A DNA stretch of 64,000 nt, taken from assembly GCF_013386585.1 (NCBI RefSeq), contig NZ_JACARO010000017.1:1-64000 (forward strand). The letters are read 5' to 3'. This DNA is from Pseudomonas sp. P7548 (GTDB taxonomy: Bacteria; Pseudomonadota; Gammaproteobacteria; Pseudomonadales; Pseudomonadaceae). The notes under the pieces are model-generated. The model was not told the origin of the DNA. It saw only the letters and a program-made list of their open reading frames with translations, and searched no databases. Positions 42,483 to 52,278 of this stretch are shown one piece after another. Position 1 is the first letter of the stretch. Every line of letters starts with the position of its first letter. Both the position numbers and the translations under genes were made by a program.

Positions 42483-44470
42483 ATTCAAAAGCCGTTGTCT
42501 TCGCTTACCACGATATTGGCTGTGCAGGCATTGAAGCCCTGCTGACTGCCGGCTACGACATTGCTGCCGTGTTCACCCATGCCGACGACCCCAAGGAAAA
42601 CAACTTCTACGGCTCCGTCGCCCAACTCTGCGCCCGCAACGGCATCCCGGTGCATGCACCGGAAGACGCCAACCACCCGCTGTGGATCGAGCGCATCGCC
42701 AAGCTGAACCCGGATTTCATCTTCTCCTTCTACTACCGCAACCTGCTGAGCGAAGCGCTGCTGGCCACCGCCAAGAAAGGCGCGTTCAACCTGCACGGTT
42801 CTCTGCTGCCGAAATACCGTGGCCGCGCCCCGGCCAACTGGGTGCTGGTCAATGGCGAGACCGAAACCGGCGTGACCCTGCACCGCATGGTCAAGCGCGC
42901 CGATGCCGGCGCGATCCTGGCCCAGCAAAAAGTCATCATCGACCGCACCGACACCGGCCTGACCCTGCACGCCAAGCTGCGTGACGCCGCCGCCAACCTG
43001 CTGCGCGATGCCCTGCCACAATTGGTTGCCGGCAAACTGAGCGAAACCGCCCAAGACGAAAGCCAGGCCAGCTACTTCGGCCGCCGCACCGCGGCTGATG
43101 GCAAACTGGACTGGAAAAAGCCGGCTGAAGAACTGTTCAACCTGGTTCGCGCCGTGACTCAACCGTACCCGGGCGCCTTCTGCGCCGTGGGCGAGCACAA
43201 GCTGATCGTGTGGCAAGCCGACGTGGTCAAGGGCAACGAAGGCCTGGCGCCAGGCCGTGTGATCAGCGTCAACCCGCTGCGCATTGCCTGCGGCGAAGAC
43301 TCCCTTGTGGTCAAGTTCGGCCAACGCAACGCCGACGGCCTGTTCCTGGCCGGCCCTGCCCTGGCCGATGCCCTGGGCCTGGTAGACGGTTCCGTGCTGC
43401 GCGGTGCTGAGTCCGGTCGCAAGCCACGCCGTACCCGCGTACTGATCCTGGGTGTGAACGGCTTTATCGGTAACCACCTGTCCGAGCGCCTGCTGCGTGA
43501 CGACCGCTATGAAATCTACGGCCTGGACATCGGTTCCGACGCCATCGAGCGCCTGCGCAGCCACCCGAACTTCCACTACGTGGAAGGCGACATCAGCATC
43601 CACACCGAGTGGATCGAGTACCACATCAAGAAGTGCGACGTGGTGCTGCCACTGGTGGCCATCGCTACCCCAATCGAATACACCCGTAACCCGCTGCGCG
43701 TGTTCGAGCTCGACTTCGAAGAGAACCTGAAGCTGGTTCGCTACTGCGTGAAGTACAACAAGCGCGTGATCTTCCCGTCGACCTCCGAAGTGTATGGCAT
43801 GTGCCAGGACCAGTACTTTGACGAAGACACCTCCAACCTGGTGGTCGGCCCGGTCAACAAGCAGCGCTGGATCTACTCGGTCTCCAAGCAACTGCTGGAC
43901 CGCGTGATCTGGGCCTACGGCGACAAAGGCCTGAAATTCACCCTGTTCCGTCCGTTCAACTGGATGGGCCCGCGACTGGACCGCCTGGATTCGGCGCGTA
44001 TCGGCAGCTCCCGTGCAATTACCCAGTTGATCCTGAACCTGGTGGAAGGTACTCCGATCCGTCTGTTCGACGGCGGCGAGCAAAAACGTTGCTTCACTGA
44101 CATCGCCGACGGTATCGAAGCCCTGGCACGCATCATTGATAACGAAAACGGCGTGTGCGACGGCCAGATCGTCAACATCGGCAACCCGGAAAACGAAGCC
44201 AGCATTCGTCAGCTGGGCGAAGAACTGCTGCGTCAGTTCGAGGCGCACCCGCTGCGTAGCAACTTCCCTCCGTTCGCCGGTTTCCGCGACGTGGAAAGCA
44301 AGGCGTTCTACGGCACTGGTTACCAGGACGTGGCACACCGCAAGCCAAGCATCGAAAACGCCAAGCGCCTGCTGAACTGGGAGCCGACCGTCGAGATGAG
44401 CGAGACCATCGGTAACACCCTGGACTTCTTCCTGAAAGAAGCCATGCTCGAAATCGCGGACAAGAAGTAA
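42479..44470 (+). CDS. arnA: bifunctional UDP-L-Ara4N formyltransferase / UDP-glucuronate decarboxylase ArnA
   Basis: A 663-residue cytoplasmic enzyme with two activities in the Ara4N pathway. Residues 1-300 are the 10-formyl-THF-dependent formyltransferase ([16 protein letters not shown] with the catalytic Asn/His). Residues about 315-663 are the SDR-type oxidative decarboxylase ([16 protein letters not shown], then the Tyr-x3-Lys in [10 protein letters not shown]). The length matches known ArnA. The gene overlaps arnC by 4 bp and arnD by 1 bp. Without a nearby arnB, the 4-keto intermediate it makes must be transaminated by an enzyme encoded elsewhere. Confidence 0.96.
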   Translation: MNSKAVVFAYHDIGCAGIEALLTAGYDIAAVFTHADDPKENNFYGSVAQLCARNGIPVHAPEDANHPLWIERIAKLNPDFIFSFYYRNLLSEALLATAKKGAFNLHGSLLPKYRGRAPANWVLVNGETETGVTLHRMVKRADAGAILAQQKVIIDRTDTGLTLHAKLRDAAANLLRDALPQLVAGKLSETAQDESQASYFGRRTAADGKLDWKKPAEELFNLVRAVTQPYPGAFCAVGEHKLIVWQADVVKGNEGLAPGRVISVNPLRIACGEDSLVVKFGQRNADGLFLAGPALADALGLVDGSVLRGAESGRKPRRTRVLILGVNGFIGNHLSERLLRDDRYEIYGLDIGSDAIERLRSHPNFHYVEGDISIHTEWIEYHIKKCDVVLPLVAIATPIEYTRNPLRVFELDFEENLKLVRYCVKYNKRVIFPSTSEVYGMCQDQYFDEDTSNLVVGPVNKQRWIYSVSKQLLDRVIWAYGDKGLKFTLFRPFNWMGPRLDRLDSARIGSSRAITQLILNLVEGTPIRLFDGGEQKRCFTDIADGIEALARIIDNENGVCDGQIVNIGNPENEASIRQLGEELLRQFEAHPLRSNFPPFAGFRDVESKAFYGTGYQDVAHRKPSIENAKRLLNWEPTVEMSETIGNTLDFFLKEAMLEIADKK

Positions 44471-45354
44471 TGCAGGCAGGCCTTCGCATCGACGTCGACA
44501 CCTACCGTGGCACCCGTGAAGGTGTGCCACGGTTGCTTGAATCCCTGGATGAAGCCGGGGTCAAGGCAACATTCTTCTTCAGCGTTGGGCCGGACAACAT
44601 GGGGCGCCACTTGTGGCGCCTCATCCGCCCGCAGTTCCTGTGGAAGATGCTGCGCTCCAACGCCGTCGGTCTGTATGGCCTGGACATCTTGCTGGCCGGC
44701 ACCGCCTGGCCAGGCAAGCCGATTGGCCGCGACCTGGGGCACTTGATGCGCCAGGCCAAGGCTGCCGGGCATGAAGTGGGCCTGCACGCGTGGGACCACC
44801 ACGGCTGGCAAGCCAATACCGGGCGCTGGAGCGAGGCACAGCTGATCGAACAGATCCGCCGTGGCGTCGACACCCTCAGCGACATCCTCGGCGAGCGTAT
44901 CGATTGTTCAGCGGCCGCCGGCTGGCGCGCCGATGAACGCGTGGTGCAAGCCAAGCAAGGTTTCAACTTTCGCTACAACAGTGATTGCCGGGGCACCAGC
45001 CTGTTTCGTCCAACCTTGGCCGATGGCAGCGCGGGCACCCCACAAATTCCGGTAGACCTGCCGACCTTCGACGAAGTCGTCGGGCCGGTCGTGGCTGCCA
45101 AAGACTTCAACGGCTTCATTCTGGACCGCTTTGCCGAGTCCAAGCTGAACGTCTACACGATTCACGCTGAAGTAGAAGGGATTCTGATGGCTAACGATTT
45201 TCGCCAGTTGCTTGCCCAGGCAGGGCAGCGCGGCATCGATTTCAAACCGCTGGGCGAGCTGTTGCCCGCCGATGTGACCACCCTGCCCCAGCAACAGCTG
45301 GTGCGTGGCGCCCTGCCTGGGCGCGAGGGTTGGCTCGGAGTGCAACAAGCATGA
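44470..45354 (+). CDS. arnD: 4-deoxy-4-formamido-L-arabinose-phosphoundecaprenol deformylase ArnD
   Basis: A 294-residue NodB-type polysaccharide deacetylase homologue that removes the formyl group from the lipid-linked sugar before export. The metal-site Asp is in [17 protein letters not shown] and the His pair in [22 protein letters not shown] closes the site. The ATG overlaps the arnA stop (TAATG), and the stop overlaps the arnT start by 4 bp, so it is translationally coupled on both sides. Confidence 0.95.
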   Translation: MQAGLRIDVDTYRGTREGVPRLLESLDEAGVKATFFFSVGPDNMGRHLWRLIRPQFLWKMLRSNAVGLYGLDILLAGTAWPGKPIGRDLGHLMRQAKAAGHEVGLHAWDHHGWQANTGRWSEAQLIEQIRRGVDTLSDILGERIDCSAAAGWRADERVVQAKQGFNFRYNSDCRGTSLFRPTLADGSAGTPQIPVDLPTFDEVVGPVVAAKDFNGFILDRFAESKLNVYTIHAEVEGILMANDFRQLLAQAGQRGIDFKPLGELLPADVTTLPQQQLVRGALPGREGWLGVQQA

Positions 45355-47006
45355 TCCGGCGCCTGGCATTGCCCCTGCTCCTGTTGGCGTTTGGCGTGTT
45401 TTACCTGTTGCCGCTGGCCACCCATGGCCTGTGGATCCCGGATGAAACCCGCTACGCGCAGATCAGCCAGGAAATGCTGTTGACCGGCAAGTGGGCCTCG
45501 CCGCACTTCATGGGCATCCGCTACTTTGAAAAACCCGCCGCCGGCTACTGGATGATCGCGCTGGGCCAGGCGATCTTCGGGCAGAACCTGTTCGGCGTGC
45601 GCTTTGCCTCCGCCTTGAGCACCGGCCTGAGCATTCTGCTGGTGTACCTGGTGTCGCGCCGGCTGTGGAATGACCCGCGCAAGAGCCTGGTCAGCACCGT
45701 GCTCTACATGAGTTTCGCCAGTGTGGCCCTGCTGGGCGGCTATGCGAACCTCGACCCGCAGTTCACCTTCTGGGTCAACCTGACCGGCGTCGCGTTGTGG
45801 TTCTGCTTCGACAACACCACCCGCCGTGGCCGCCTGGGTGCCTGGGCCTTGCTGGGTTTTGCCTGTGGCATGGGCTTCATGACCAAGGGTTTCCTGGCCT
45901 GGTTGCTACCGGTGCTCATCGCCCTGCCCTACGCCATCTGGCAGAAGCGTTTCCGTGAACTGCTCGGCTACGGCCTGGTGGCGGTGGTCGTGGCGATTGT
46001 CGTGAGCCTGCCGTGGGCGCTGGCCGTGCACCTGCAGGAGCCGGACTACTGGAACTTCTTCTTCTGGCACGAGCATATCCAACGCTTTGCCGGTGAAGAC
46101 GCCCAGCATGCCGAGCCGTTCTGGTACTACCTGCCGCTGCTGGTGGCGTTCTCGCTGCCCTGGGTGGCGCTGCTGCCGTCCACGGTCAAACAGGCCTGGC
46201 ACGACAAGCGCCTGCCAAAAACCGCCTTCCTGCTGCTGTGGCTGTTGATGCCCCTGGCGTTCTTCAGCCTGGCCAAGGGCAAGCTGCCCTCCTACATCAT
46301 GCCGTGCCTGTTGCCCCTGGCGTTGTTGATGGGTTCGACCCTGGCCGACAAGCTGGCCCAGAACCGTGGCCGCGTGCTGTGTATCAACGGCTGGTTGAAC
46401 CTGGTGATTGGATTGGTGGCGATGCTGGCCCTCAGCTGGTTCCAAATGAAGAAGCCGGTGTACGAGCACGGTCAGGAAACCCTCAGCCTGGTGCTGGTGT
46501 TTACCTTCTTGTTCGGCTGGATCCTGGTCAACCTGCTGCACGCCGCGCGCCCCTTGAAACTCTGGGCGGCACCCGCCATCGGCAGCTGGCTGCTGGTGGC
46601 CCTGGTGCCGGCCGCACTGCCCCATTCGGTGGTGTACAACAAGACCCCGGACCCATTCATCATTGATCACCTGCAGGAACTGCAACCGACCACCGCACTG
46701 CTGAGCAATGACCTGGGCGCCGCATCGGCCTTGGCATGGCGCCTGCACCGTCCGGACGTAACCCTCTACAACACCGTCGGTGAAGTGAAATACGGTCTTG
46801 CTTTCGCAGACACGGCCCATCGCAAGGTGGACATCAGCCAGGTCCAGCAATGGATGAGCGAGGCGCGCAAACAAGGCCCGGTCGGCGTGGTGATGCGCGT
46901 CAAGGGTGACGATGAAGTCGCTGAGGTGAACTTGCTGCCCCAGGATGGCAAGCGTTACGAGCAAGGCAACATCGTGATCCTGATCTTCCCTCAGGTCGCA
47001 CCATGA
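45351..47006 (+). CDS. arnT: 4-amino-4-deoxy-L-arabinose transferase ArnT
   Basis: A 551-residue multi-pass GT83 glycosyltransferase that attaches Ara4N to lipid A on the periplasmic face, lowering the negative charge and giving polymyxin resistance. ATG 45351 matches the family start ([15 protein letters not shown]) and overlaps arnD by 4 bp; a GTG 21 bp earlier is unnecessary. The first periplasmic loop motif [14 protein letters not shown] with the Asp-Glu pair is intact. About 12 helices and a C-terminal soluble domain follow. Confidence 0.95.
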   Translation: MIRRLALPLLLLAFGVFYLLPLATHGLWIPDETRYAQISQEMLLTGKWASPHFMGIRYFEKPAAGYWMIALGQAIFGQNLFGVRFASALSTGLSILLVYLVSRRLWNDPRKSLVSTVLYMSFASVALLGGYANLDPQFTFWVNLTGVALWFCFDNTTRRGRLGAWALLGFACGMGFMTKGFLAWLLPVLIALPYAIWQKRFRELLGYGLVAVVVAIVVSLPWALAVHLQEPDYWNFFFWHEHIQRFAGEDAQHAEPFWYYLPLLVAFSLPWVALLPSTVKQAWHDKRLPKTAFLLLWLLMPLAFFSLAKGKLPSYIMPCLLPLALLMGSTLADKLAQNRGRVLCINGWLNLVIGLVAMLALSWFQMKKPVYEHGQETLSLVLVFTFLFGWILVNLLHAARPLKLWAAPAIGSWLLVALVPAALPHSVVYNKTPDPFIIDHLQELQPTTALLSNDLGAASALAWRLHRPDVTLYNTVGEVKYGLAFADTAHRKVDISQVQQWMSEARKQGPVGVVMRVKGDDEVAEVNLLPQDGKRYEQGNIVILIFPQVAP

Positions 47007-47350
47007 TCACACTGTTGCTGCTATTGGGCGCCTGCCTGCTCACCTGCATGGGTCAGGTTTCGCAAAAATTTGCCGTAGAAAGCTGGCGTGATCAGCCCGA
47101 CGGCTGGGCGCTGAAACTGCGCTCGCCGTGGCTGTGGTCGGCACTGATCTGCCTGGGCCTGGGCCTGTTGGTCTGGTTGCTGGTATTGCAGCGCCTGGAA
47201 GTGGGCATTGCCTACCCCATGCTCAGCCTGAACTTTGTGCTGGTCACGCTGATGGCACGCTTTGTGTTCCACGAACACATCGATGGCCGCCACTGGCTGG
47301 GTGTGGCCCTGGTAATCGCCGGGGTCGTGTTGCTGGGGCGTCAGGTATGA
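47003..47350 (+). CDS. arnE: Ara4N-phosphoundecaprenol flippase subunit ArnE
   Basis: A 115-residue SMR/EamA-like membrane protein with four helices, proposed to flip the lipid-linked Ara4N across the inner membrane together with ArnF. It opens [20 protein letters not shown] and ends with [15 protein letters not shown], both family-typical. It overlaps arnT by 4 bp and arnF by 4 bp, in line with a two-subunit complex. Confidence 0.92.
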   Translation: MITLLLLLGACLLTCMGQVSQKFAVESWRDQPDGWALKLRSPWLWSALICLGLGLLVWLLVLQRLEVGIAYPMLSLNFVLVTLMARFVFHEHIDGRHWLGVALVIAGVVLLGRQV

Positions 47351-47760
47351 GCCGGGTTCGTGGTTTTGCCCTGGCCCTGGGCAGCGTCGGCCTGGTCAGC
47401 GCCGCCCAGTTGGGCATGCGCTGGAGCATGACACGCCTGCCCCTGCCGACCGAATGGTTGACGGCCTTCAGCACCAATGCCATCGACCTTGGTGCCCTGG
47501 GCGTGGTGATCCTGGCGATCATCGCCTATGCGCTGTCCATGCTCTGCTGGCTCGGCGCGCTCAAGGACCTGCCCCTGGGCCGTGCGTATTCGCTGCTCAG
47601 CATCAGCTACGCGTTGGTGTACCTGCTGGCCGCCAGCCTGCCGGTGTTCAACGAACATTTCTCGCTTTCAAAAACCCTGGGGGTGGCGTTGGTCATCCTC
47701 GGTGTACTGGTTATTAACTCTCGTCGTGCTAGCACCACAAGTCCCAGGAATGCCCCATGA
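47347..47760 (+). CDS. arnF: Ara4N-phosphoundecaprenol flippase subunit ArnF
   Basis: A 137-residue four-helix membrane protein, partner of ArnE. ATG 47347 overlaps the arnE stop by 4 bp. The central part ([20 protein letters not shown]) is typical of the SMR-like ArnF family, and the C-terminus ends [15 protein letters not shown]. It overlaps ugd by 4 bp. Confidence 0.92.
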   Translation: MSRVRGFALALGSVGLVSAAQLGMRWSMTRLPLPTEWLTAFSTNAIDLGALGVVILAIIAYALSMLCWLGALKDLPLGRAYSLLSISYALVYLLAASLPVFNEHFSLSKTLGVALVILGVLVINSRRASTTSPRNAP

Positions 47761-49136
47761 AAATCAGTGTATTTGGTAGTGGTTACGTCGGTCTGGTGCA
47801 GGCCACCGTATTGGCCGAAGTCGGTCACGATGTCATCTGCATGGACGTTGACAAGAACAAGGTCGAATCGCTGCAAAAAGGCCATGTGACCATCTTCGAG
47901 CCGGGGCTGGCCGCGATGGTGAAGGAAAACCTGGAAAGCGGGCGCCTGCATTTCACCCACGACGAAAAACTCGCCGTGGAACACGGTGAAGTGCTGTTCA
48001 TCGCCGTGGGTACACCCTCCGACGAAGACGGCTCGGCCGACTTGAAGTACGTGCTGTCGGTCGGCGACGCGGTGTCCCGTCACCGTGTGGAACCGGTGAT
48101 CCTGGTAGAAAAGTCCACCGTACCCGTGGGCACCGGCGACACCCTGCGCGCGCACATTGAGAAGAACCTGCGCGTGGCCGGTCGTCACCTGGACTTCGAT
48201 ATCGTCTCCAACCCGGAATTCCTCAAGGAAGGCTCGGCCGTTGCCGACTGCCGCCGTCCGGACCGGATCATCATCGGTTGTGAGCGTGAAGAGGTGCGCG
48301 AGGTGATGCGCGACCTGTACGCGCCGTTCAACCGCAACCACGACCGCATCATCTTCATGGACCTGCGCAGCGCCGAACTGACCAAGTACGCTGCTAACTG
48401 CATGCTGGCCACCAAGATCAGCTTTATCAACCAGATCGCTGAACTGGCCGAGCACCTGGGCGCCGACATCGAAGCCGTGCGCCTGGGCATCGGTGCCGAC
48501 TCGCGCATCGGCTACCACTTTATTTACCCGGGCTGCGGCTACGGCGGATCGTGTTTCCCCAAGGATATGCGCGCCCTGATCCACAGCGCCAAAGAGGCCA
48601 ACTGCTCCAGCGACCTGCTGGAAGCCGTCGAAGCCATCAACCAGCGCCAGAAGAGCAAGCTGTTCGAACGCATCAACGCCTATTTCAAAGGCGAGTTGAA
48701 GGGCAAGACCTTCGCCCTGTGGGGCCTGGCGTTCAAGCCCAACACCGATGACATGCGCGATGCGCCCAGCCGCGTGCTGATGGAAGCCCTGTGGGCCGCC
48801 GGCGCCAATGTACGTGCCTTCGACCCTGAAGCCATGCAGGAAACCCAGCGCATCTACGGCGACGAATCGCGCCTGACGCTGCTGGGCACCCCGGAATCGG
48901 CACTGAGCGGCGCCGACGCGTTGATCGTCTGCACCGAATGGCAGCAGTTCAAGGCCCCGGACTTCGACCTGATCCACCAGCGCCTGAAAACCCCGGTGAT
49001 CTTCGACGGCCGCAACCTGTACGACGGCGAGCGCCTGTCGCGCAAAGGCTTCAAGTACTTCCCGATTGGGCGTGGTGACTCCTGTGAATTGCCAATCCCC
49101 CAGCAACAGTGGGTGCCGCAGGTTCAGGAAGCCTGA
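47757..49136 (+). CDS. ugd: UDP-glucose 6-dehydrogenase
   Basis: A 459-residue cytoplasmic enzyme that oxidises UDP-glucose twice to UDP-glucuronate, the substrate of ArnA. The NAD motif [12 protein letters not shown] is at the N-terminus. The catalytic Cys is in YGGSCFPKD, and [11 protein letters not shown] and [16 protein letters not shown] mark the remaining active site. It overlaps arnF by 4 bp, so the precursor supply is built into the operon. Confidence 0.95.
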   Translation: MKISVFGSGYVGLVQATVLAEVGHDVICMDVDKNKVESLQKGHVTIFEPGLAAMVKENLESGRLHFTHDEKLAVEHGEVLFIAVGTPSDEDGSADLKYVLSVGDAVSRHRVEPVILVEKSTVPVGTGDTLRAHIEKNLRVAGRHLDFDIVSNPEFLKEGSAVADCRRPDRIIIGCEREEVREVMRDLYAPFNRNHDRIIFMDLRSAELTKYAANCMLATKISFINQIAELAEHLGADIEAVRLGIGADSRIGYHFIYPGCGYGGSCFPKDMRALIHSAKEANCSSDLLEAVEAINQRQKSKLFERINAYFKGELKGKTFALWGLAFKPNTDDMRDAPSRVLMEALWAAGANVRAFDPEAMQETQRIYGDESRLTLLGTPESALSGADALIVCTEWQQFKAPDFDLIHQRLKTPVIFDGRNLYDGERLSRKGFKYFPIGRGDSCELPIPQQQWVPQVQEA

Positions 49137-49139
49137 TAC

Positions 49140-50762
49140 GTGAACAAAGCTCATCCGTCCCGGCTCACTGCCACGGTCCGCCACCAGTCGCTGGGGCTCG
49201 GGCTCTTGGCGCTGCTGCTGTTCATTGCCGGTAACTGGCACCAGGCAATCATCGGGTTCGACTCACGCTTTGTGGTGTTCGCCCAGGAAATGCTGCGCCA
49301 TGGGCCCAGTTTTTTCCCGACCACCTACGGACAACCCTACGCCGACTACCTGGCCACCTCGACCCTGCTGACATGGCTGTTCTCCCTGCCCCTGGGGCAG
49401 GTCACCAGCTTTACGGCCTGGTTGCCCACGGCCATCGCTTCGGCGCTGATCGTGGTGCTGGTGTACCGCCTCACGGCGCCCTACTCTCCGCGTTGGGGCC
49501 TGCTGAGCGTGGCGATGTTGCTGCTCAGCAGCACCTTCATCAGCGAAACCCGTGCGGTGTCCCTCGACCAGATGCTCGCGGCCGTGGCGTTGACGGTGTT
49601 CTACCTGGGTTACGCCCATGACCACTTCGGCGCGGGCAAACGCCTGCACTGGCTGTTCCTGCTGCTGATCGTCGGCTTTGCGATCCGTGGGCCCATCGGC
49701 CTGGTGATTCCCACCGGCGTGCTGTGCAGCTATTACTTGATCAACCGCCAATGGCGTCAGTTGTTCAGCTTCGGCCTGCTGGCCCTGGCCCTGCTGGCGG
49801 CCTGTGTCGGCCTGCTGTTGCTGCTGGCCAAGATGAGCGGCGGTGAAGACTTCATGCGGGATGTGATTCGCATGCAGTTTCTGGGGCGCATGGACGGCAC
49901 CGAAGGCTCCAGCGGTGTGTTGTATTACTTCACCAGCTCGATCGGCAACTACGCCCTGGCCTACCCGGTGGCGCTGCTGGTGCTGCTGGCGGTGGCGGCA
50001 AGTGGGCGACGGGCACCCGATCCGGCGCTGCAGCTGGTGTTGTACTGCGCAGCAGCAGGTTTGCTGGTGATGCTCGGCCTGTCGGTTCCCCAAGCGAAGA
50101 AAGCCCGCTACATACTGCCAATGCTGCCCATGGCGGCGATCATTGCGGCGTACCCGTTCCAGGTCACCCAGGGGCGGCTGTTTGCCGGGTTGCGCAACCT
50201 GATGCTGGGTATCTGGACGTTGTTGCCCGCGCTGTTGGCCATCGGCCTGCTGGTTGCGCGTCGCCGTTACGCAGAGCAGCTGGGTAGCCTGACACCGATC
50301 TTGGCCGTGCTTGGCGTACTGCAAGTGCTCGCATTGCTGGCGTTGTTCAAGGCTCGGCTGCGCCCGGCAGGCCCGGCGTTGGCGGCGGTACTGGCAATCT
50401 GGGCGACCTATATCGTGGTGGTCGAGCCCCTTGAGCGCAGCCTCTATGACACGCGCACCTTCAGCCTGGCGGTCAAGGCGCAGATCAACAGCCAGCCGGC
50501 GCCGGTGGTGTTGCATGCCCTGGGTAAAGATGCCAAGGCCATCAAGCTGATGGTCAACCTCGACTGCGACCGGGTGCCGCTGTTCACCCAGTTGCCTGCC
50601 GAGCTCGCACCGGTGCAAGGCCCGGCCTGGCTGGTGATGAGCCAGGAGGATTACGAGGAGTTGCAAGATCCGCGCTTTCGCTCCATCACGCCGACGCTCA
50701 CCGGGGAGTTCGACAAGAACCCTTATGTGTTGCTGCACTTGGCTAAAACCACTCCGCCATAA
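49140..50762 (+). CDS. ArnT-like membrane glycosyltransferase of unknown target
   Basis: A 540-residue multi-pass protein starting at GTG 49140, 3 bp after ugd, hence in the arn operon. It has about 11 helices and the layout of GT83/GT39-like polyprenyl-linked sugar transferases. The first loop (FDSRFVVFAQEMLRHGPSFF) carries an Asp but lacks the IPDETRY motif of ArnT. It contains QAKKARYILPMLP, like the [12 protein letters not shown] of ArnT. A second sugar addition to lipid A or core, or to another lipid-linked acceptor, is possible. The family is clear but the substrate is not. Confidence 0.8.
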   Translation: MNKAHPSRLTATVRHQSLGLGLLALLLFIAGNWHQAIIGFDSRFVVFAQEMLRHGPSFFPTTYGQPYADYLATSTLLTWLFSLPLGQVTSFTAWLPTAIASALIVVLVYRLTAPYSPRWGLLSVAMLLLSSTFISETRAVSLDQMLAAVALTVFYLGYAHDHFGAGKRLHWLFLLLIVGFAIRGPIGLVIPTGVLCSYYLINRQWRQLFSFGLLALALLAACVGLLLLLAKMSGGEDFMRDVIRMQFLGRMDGTEGSSGVLYYFTSSIGNYALAYPVALLVLLAVAASGRRAPDPALQLVLYCAAAGLLVMLGLSVPQAKKARYILPMLPMAAIIAAYPFQVTQGRLFAGLRNLMLGIWTLLPALLAIGLLVARRRYAEQLGSLTPILAVLGVLQVLALLALFKARLRPAGPALAAVLAIWATYIVVVEPLERSLYDTRTFSLAVKAQINSQPAPVVLHALGKDAKAIKLMVNLDCDRVPLFTQLPAELAPVQGPAWLVMSQEDYEELQDPRFRSITPTLTGEFDKNPYVLLHLAKTTPP

Positions 50763-50792
50763 AGGCGTTTCCTGTGGCTCTGTGAGAAACAG

Positions 50793-50820
50793 CGCCCACT
50801 CTTCACGGAGTGGGCGTTTT
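50793..50820 (+). terminator. Rho-independent terminator of the arn operon
   Basis: CGCCCACTC (50793-50801) pairs perfectly with GAGTGGGCG (50808-50816) around a 6-nt loop, followed by TTTT. It is 30 bp after the last gene of the arn unit and has the textbook form on the plus strand. Confidence 0.88.
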
Positions 50821-51048
50821 GCATTCTTATCGCCAAGAATCATCCTACAGCCCTATGCGTAATGGCTGGGGACCCGCCTCTTCCGGCACCCAAAACCCGG
50901 CTGTAGACTCTTTCGCCAGGTGCCTTAACTATCTACCACCCGGCCATAAGAGAGCCTCTCGATGGGCCTGTTTTAGCGCACCCGCATAACAACAAGGACG
51001 CTGTAGGCCATCCCTGCCGTGATGGTTTTTGACTGAGAGGAGAAGACT

Positions 51049-51273
51049 GTGGGAGATGAACGAGTGACCCTGCCGGTGCCTTCGCTGGATCGCCTGATGG
51101 GCTTGCGCGATGCTCTGGTGGCGTTGAAGGGGCCGTTGGCGGATGACCCAGAACTCAGGGAAAACCTGCAAAAACACCTGTTCAACGAAGAAACGGATAG
51201 ACGGGTACTGGGCAAGGTAAACATTCCAACCTTGCACAGCGTACGCCTGATTCCGTTTGGTGCGGCCCTTTAA
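51049..51273 (+). CDS. small protein of unknown function
   Basis: A 74-residue protein starting at GTG 51049, preceded by a strong GAGAGGAG 6-13 bp upstream, which is the main reason to accept it. It is acidic to neutral, with a helical centre (LDRLMGLRDALVALKGPLAD and PELRENLQKHLF) and no signal or membrane segment. I recognise no family. It lies between the arn terminator and a candidate small RNA, and appears to be its own unit. Confidence 0.65.
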   Translation: MGDERVTLPVPSLDRLMGLRDALVALKGPLADDPELRENLQKHLFNEETDRRVLGKVNIPTLHSVRLIPFGAAL

Positions 51274-51301
51274 CTGCATTATTATTGCATTGAACCCTCA
51301 T

Positions 51302-51411
51302 TAATATGCATTGGCGCCCTGCTCGCAGGGTCGGCACACTGCACAAGTTCCTCCCCCAAATGTTGGAACTTTCAAAGGGCTTTTCCGGGAAACCAGGCAA
51401 GCCTTTTTTTT
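51302..51411 (+). ncRNA. candidate small RNA or transcription attenuator
   Basis: Three hairpins follow one another in the 164-bp gap between the small gene and the HPP gene. They are CCCTG-CTCG-CAGGG (51317-51330), AAGTTCC/GGAACTT (51345-51351 with 51365-51371) whose loop is C-rich (TCCCCC), and AGGGCTT/AAGCCTT (51376-51382 with 51399-51405) followed by seven or eight T residues. A possible promoter is TTATTA (51279-51284), 17 bp, TAATAT (51302-51307). The layout fits an Hfq-type small RNA of about 98 nt with an anti-Shine-Dalgarno loop, or a leader ending in a terminator 27 bp before the HPP start. Confidence 0.5.
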
Positions 51412-51437
51412 CGCCCGCTGTTTATGGACCCTCTTCA

Positions 51438-52148
51438 ATGCTCGCTCGCCTGATCCCCGCTGCAATCAATACGCGCCCTGCCGAATGGAGCCGCGCCGCC
51501 ATCGGCATGGCCCTGGGCACGATGCTCAGTGTCTGGGCCTGCGCCCACGTGTTTGGCATGGAGGTGGCGATGCACCTGCTCGGGCCTCTCGGGGCTTCGG
51601 CAGTGCTGCTGTTCGCGGTGTCGTCCGGCGCCCTCGCGCAGCCGTGGTCGATCATCGGCAGCTACTTGTGTGCCGCCGTTGTCGCGCTGCTGGTGGCACG
51701 GGTGCTGGGGCGCACCTTGGGCAGCGCCTGCCTGGCGGCGGGCATGACGGTGGTGCTGATGTGCTGGCTGCGTTGCCTGCACCCACCCGCAGGCGGGCTG
51801 GCCATGACCCTGGTGTTGGCCGACCCGGCGTCCGCCAGCCTTGGCTGGTACGAACTGCCAGCGGTCATGCTCGGTGCCGCGGCCTTGCTGGTGTGCGCGC
51901 TGGCCTACAACAATGCCACCCGTACACGCTACCCAAAAGGCGCCGCAGAATCGCCCGCCGTTGTGTTAGGCACCCCGGCGCCCGCCACCGACCCCACGAT
52001 CACGGCGGTTGATCTGAAGCTGGCGCTGGCTGAAATGGAGCAGTTCTACGACATCGAACCCACCGAGCTTGAGCAGTTGATCCACGCGGCTGAAGGTCAT
52101 GCGCGGCGGCGCAGCATCGGTGAAGTGCTGGCCCATCGGGCCGCTTGA
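51438..52148 (+). CDS. HPP family membrane protein
   Basis: A 236-residue protein with four or five hydrophobic segments and the signature LRCLHPPAGGLAMTLV that names the family. ATG 51438 begins just ahead of the conserved NTRPAEWSRAAIGMALG; the upstream reading crosses the terminator hairpins and is rejected. The C-terminal 80 residues are soluble, with an acidic helix (LKLALAEMEQFYDIEPTELE). HPP proteins are linked to nitrite transport in plants and cyanobacteria, but bacterial roles are largely unknown. The ribosome binding site is weak. Confidence 0.85.
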   Translation: MLARLIPAAINTRPAEWSRAAIGMALGTMLSVWACAHVFGMEVAMHLLGPLGASAVLLFAVSSGALAQPWSIIGSYLCAAVVALLVARVLGRTLGSACLAAGMTVVLMCWLRCLHPPAGGLAMTLVLADPASASLGWYELPAVMLGAAALLVCALAYNNATRTRYPKGAAESPAVVLGTPAPATDPTITAVDLKLALAEMEQFYDIEPTELEQLIHAAEGHARRRSIGEVLAHRAA

Positions 52149-52278
52149 GTTCCCTGCAAATATGCAAAAACGACCTGCATGATTCACGGTTGTACTGGGC
52201 AAATTTGCACTGGTACGATCGCGAGAGAGTTCGCCTACGAACATCTTGATAAAGAACAATAAAAGCAGGGAGTTAGAG

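Noticed and set aside
42485-44530. Open frame of 681 codons antisense to arnA
   Set aside because: It mirrors the arnA codon pattern on the opposite strand, contains long His/Gln/Val-rich stretches without motifs, and has no ribosome binding site. Similar antisense frames lie across the chemoreceptor/EAL genes (27075-29306), the AprA-like gene (36135-37964) and dgcA (62140-63999). All are by-products of GC-rich coding DNA.
49263-50843. 526-codon antisense frame across the ArnT-like gene
   Set aside because: It is Gln/His/Arg-rich throughout, typical of the reverse strand of Leu/Val-rich membrane protein codons.
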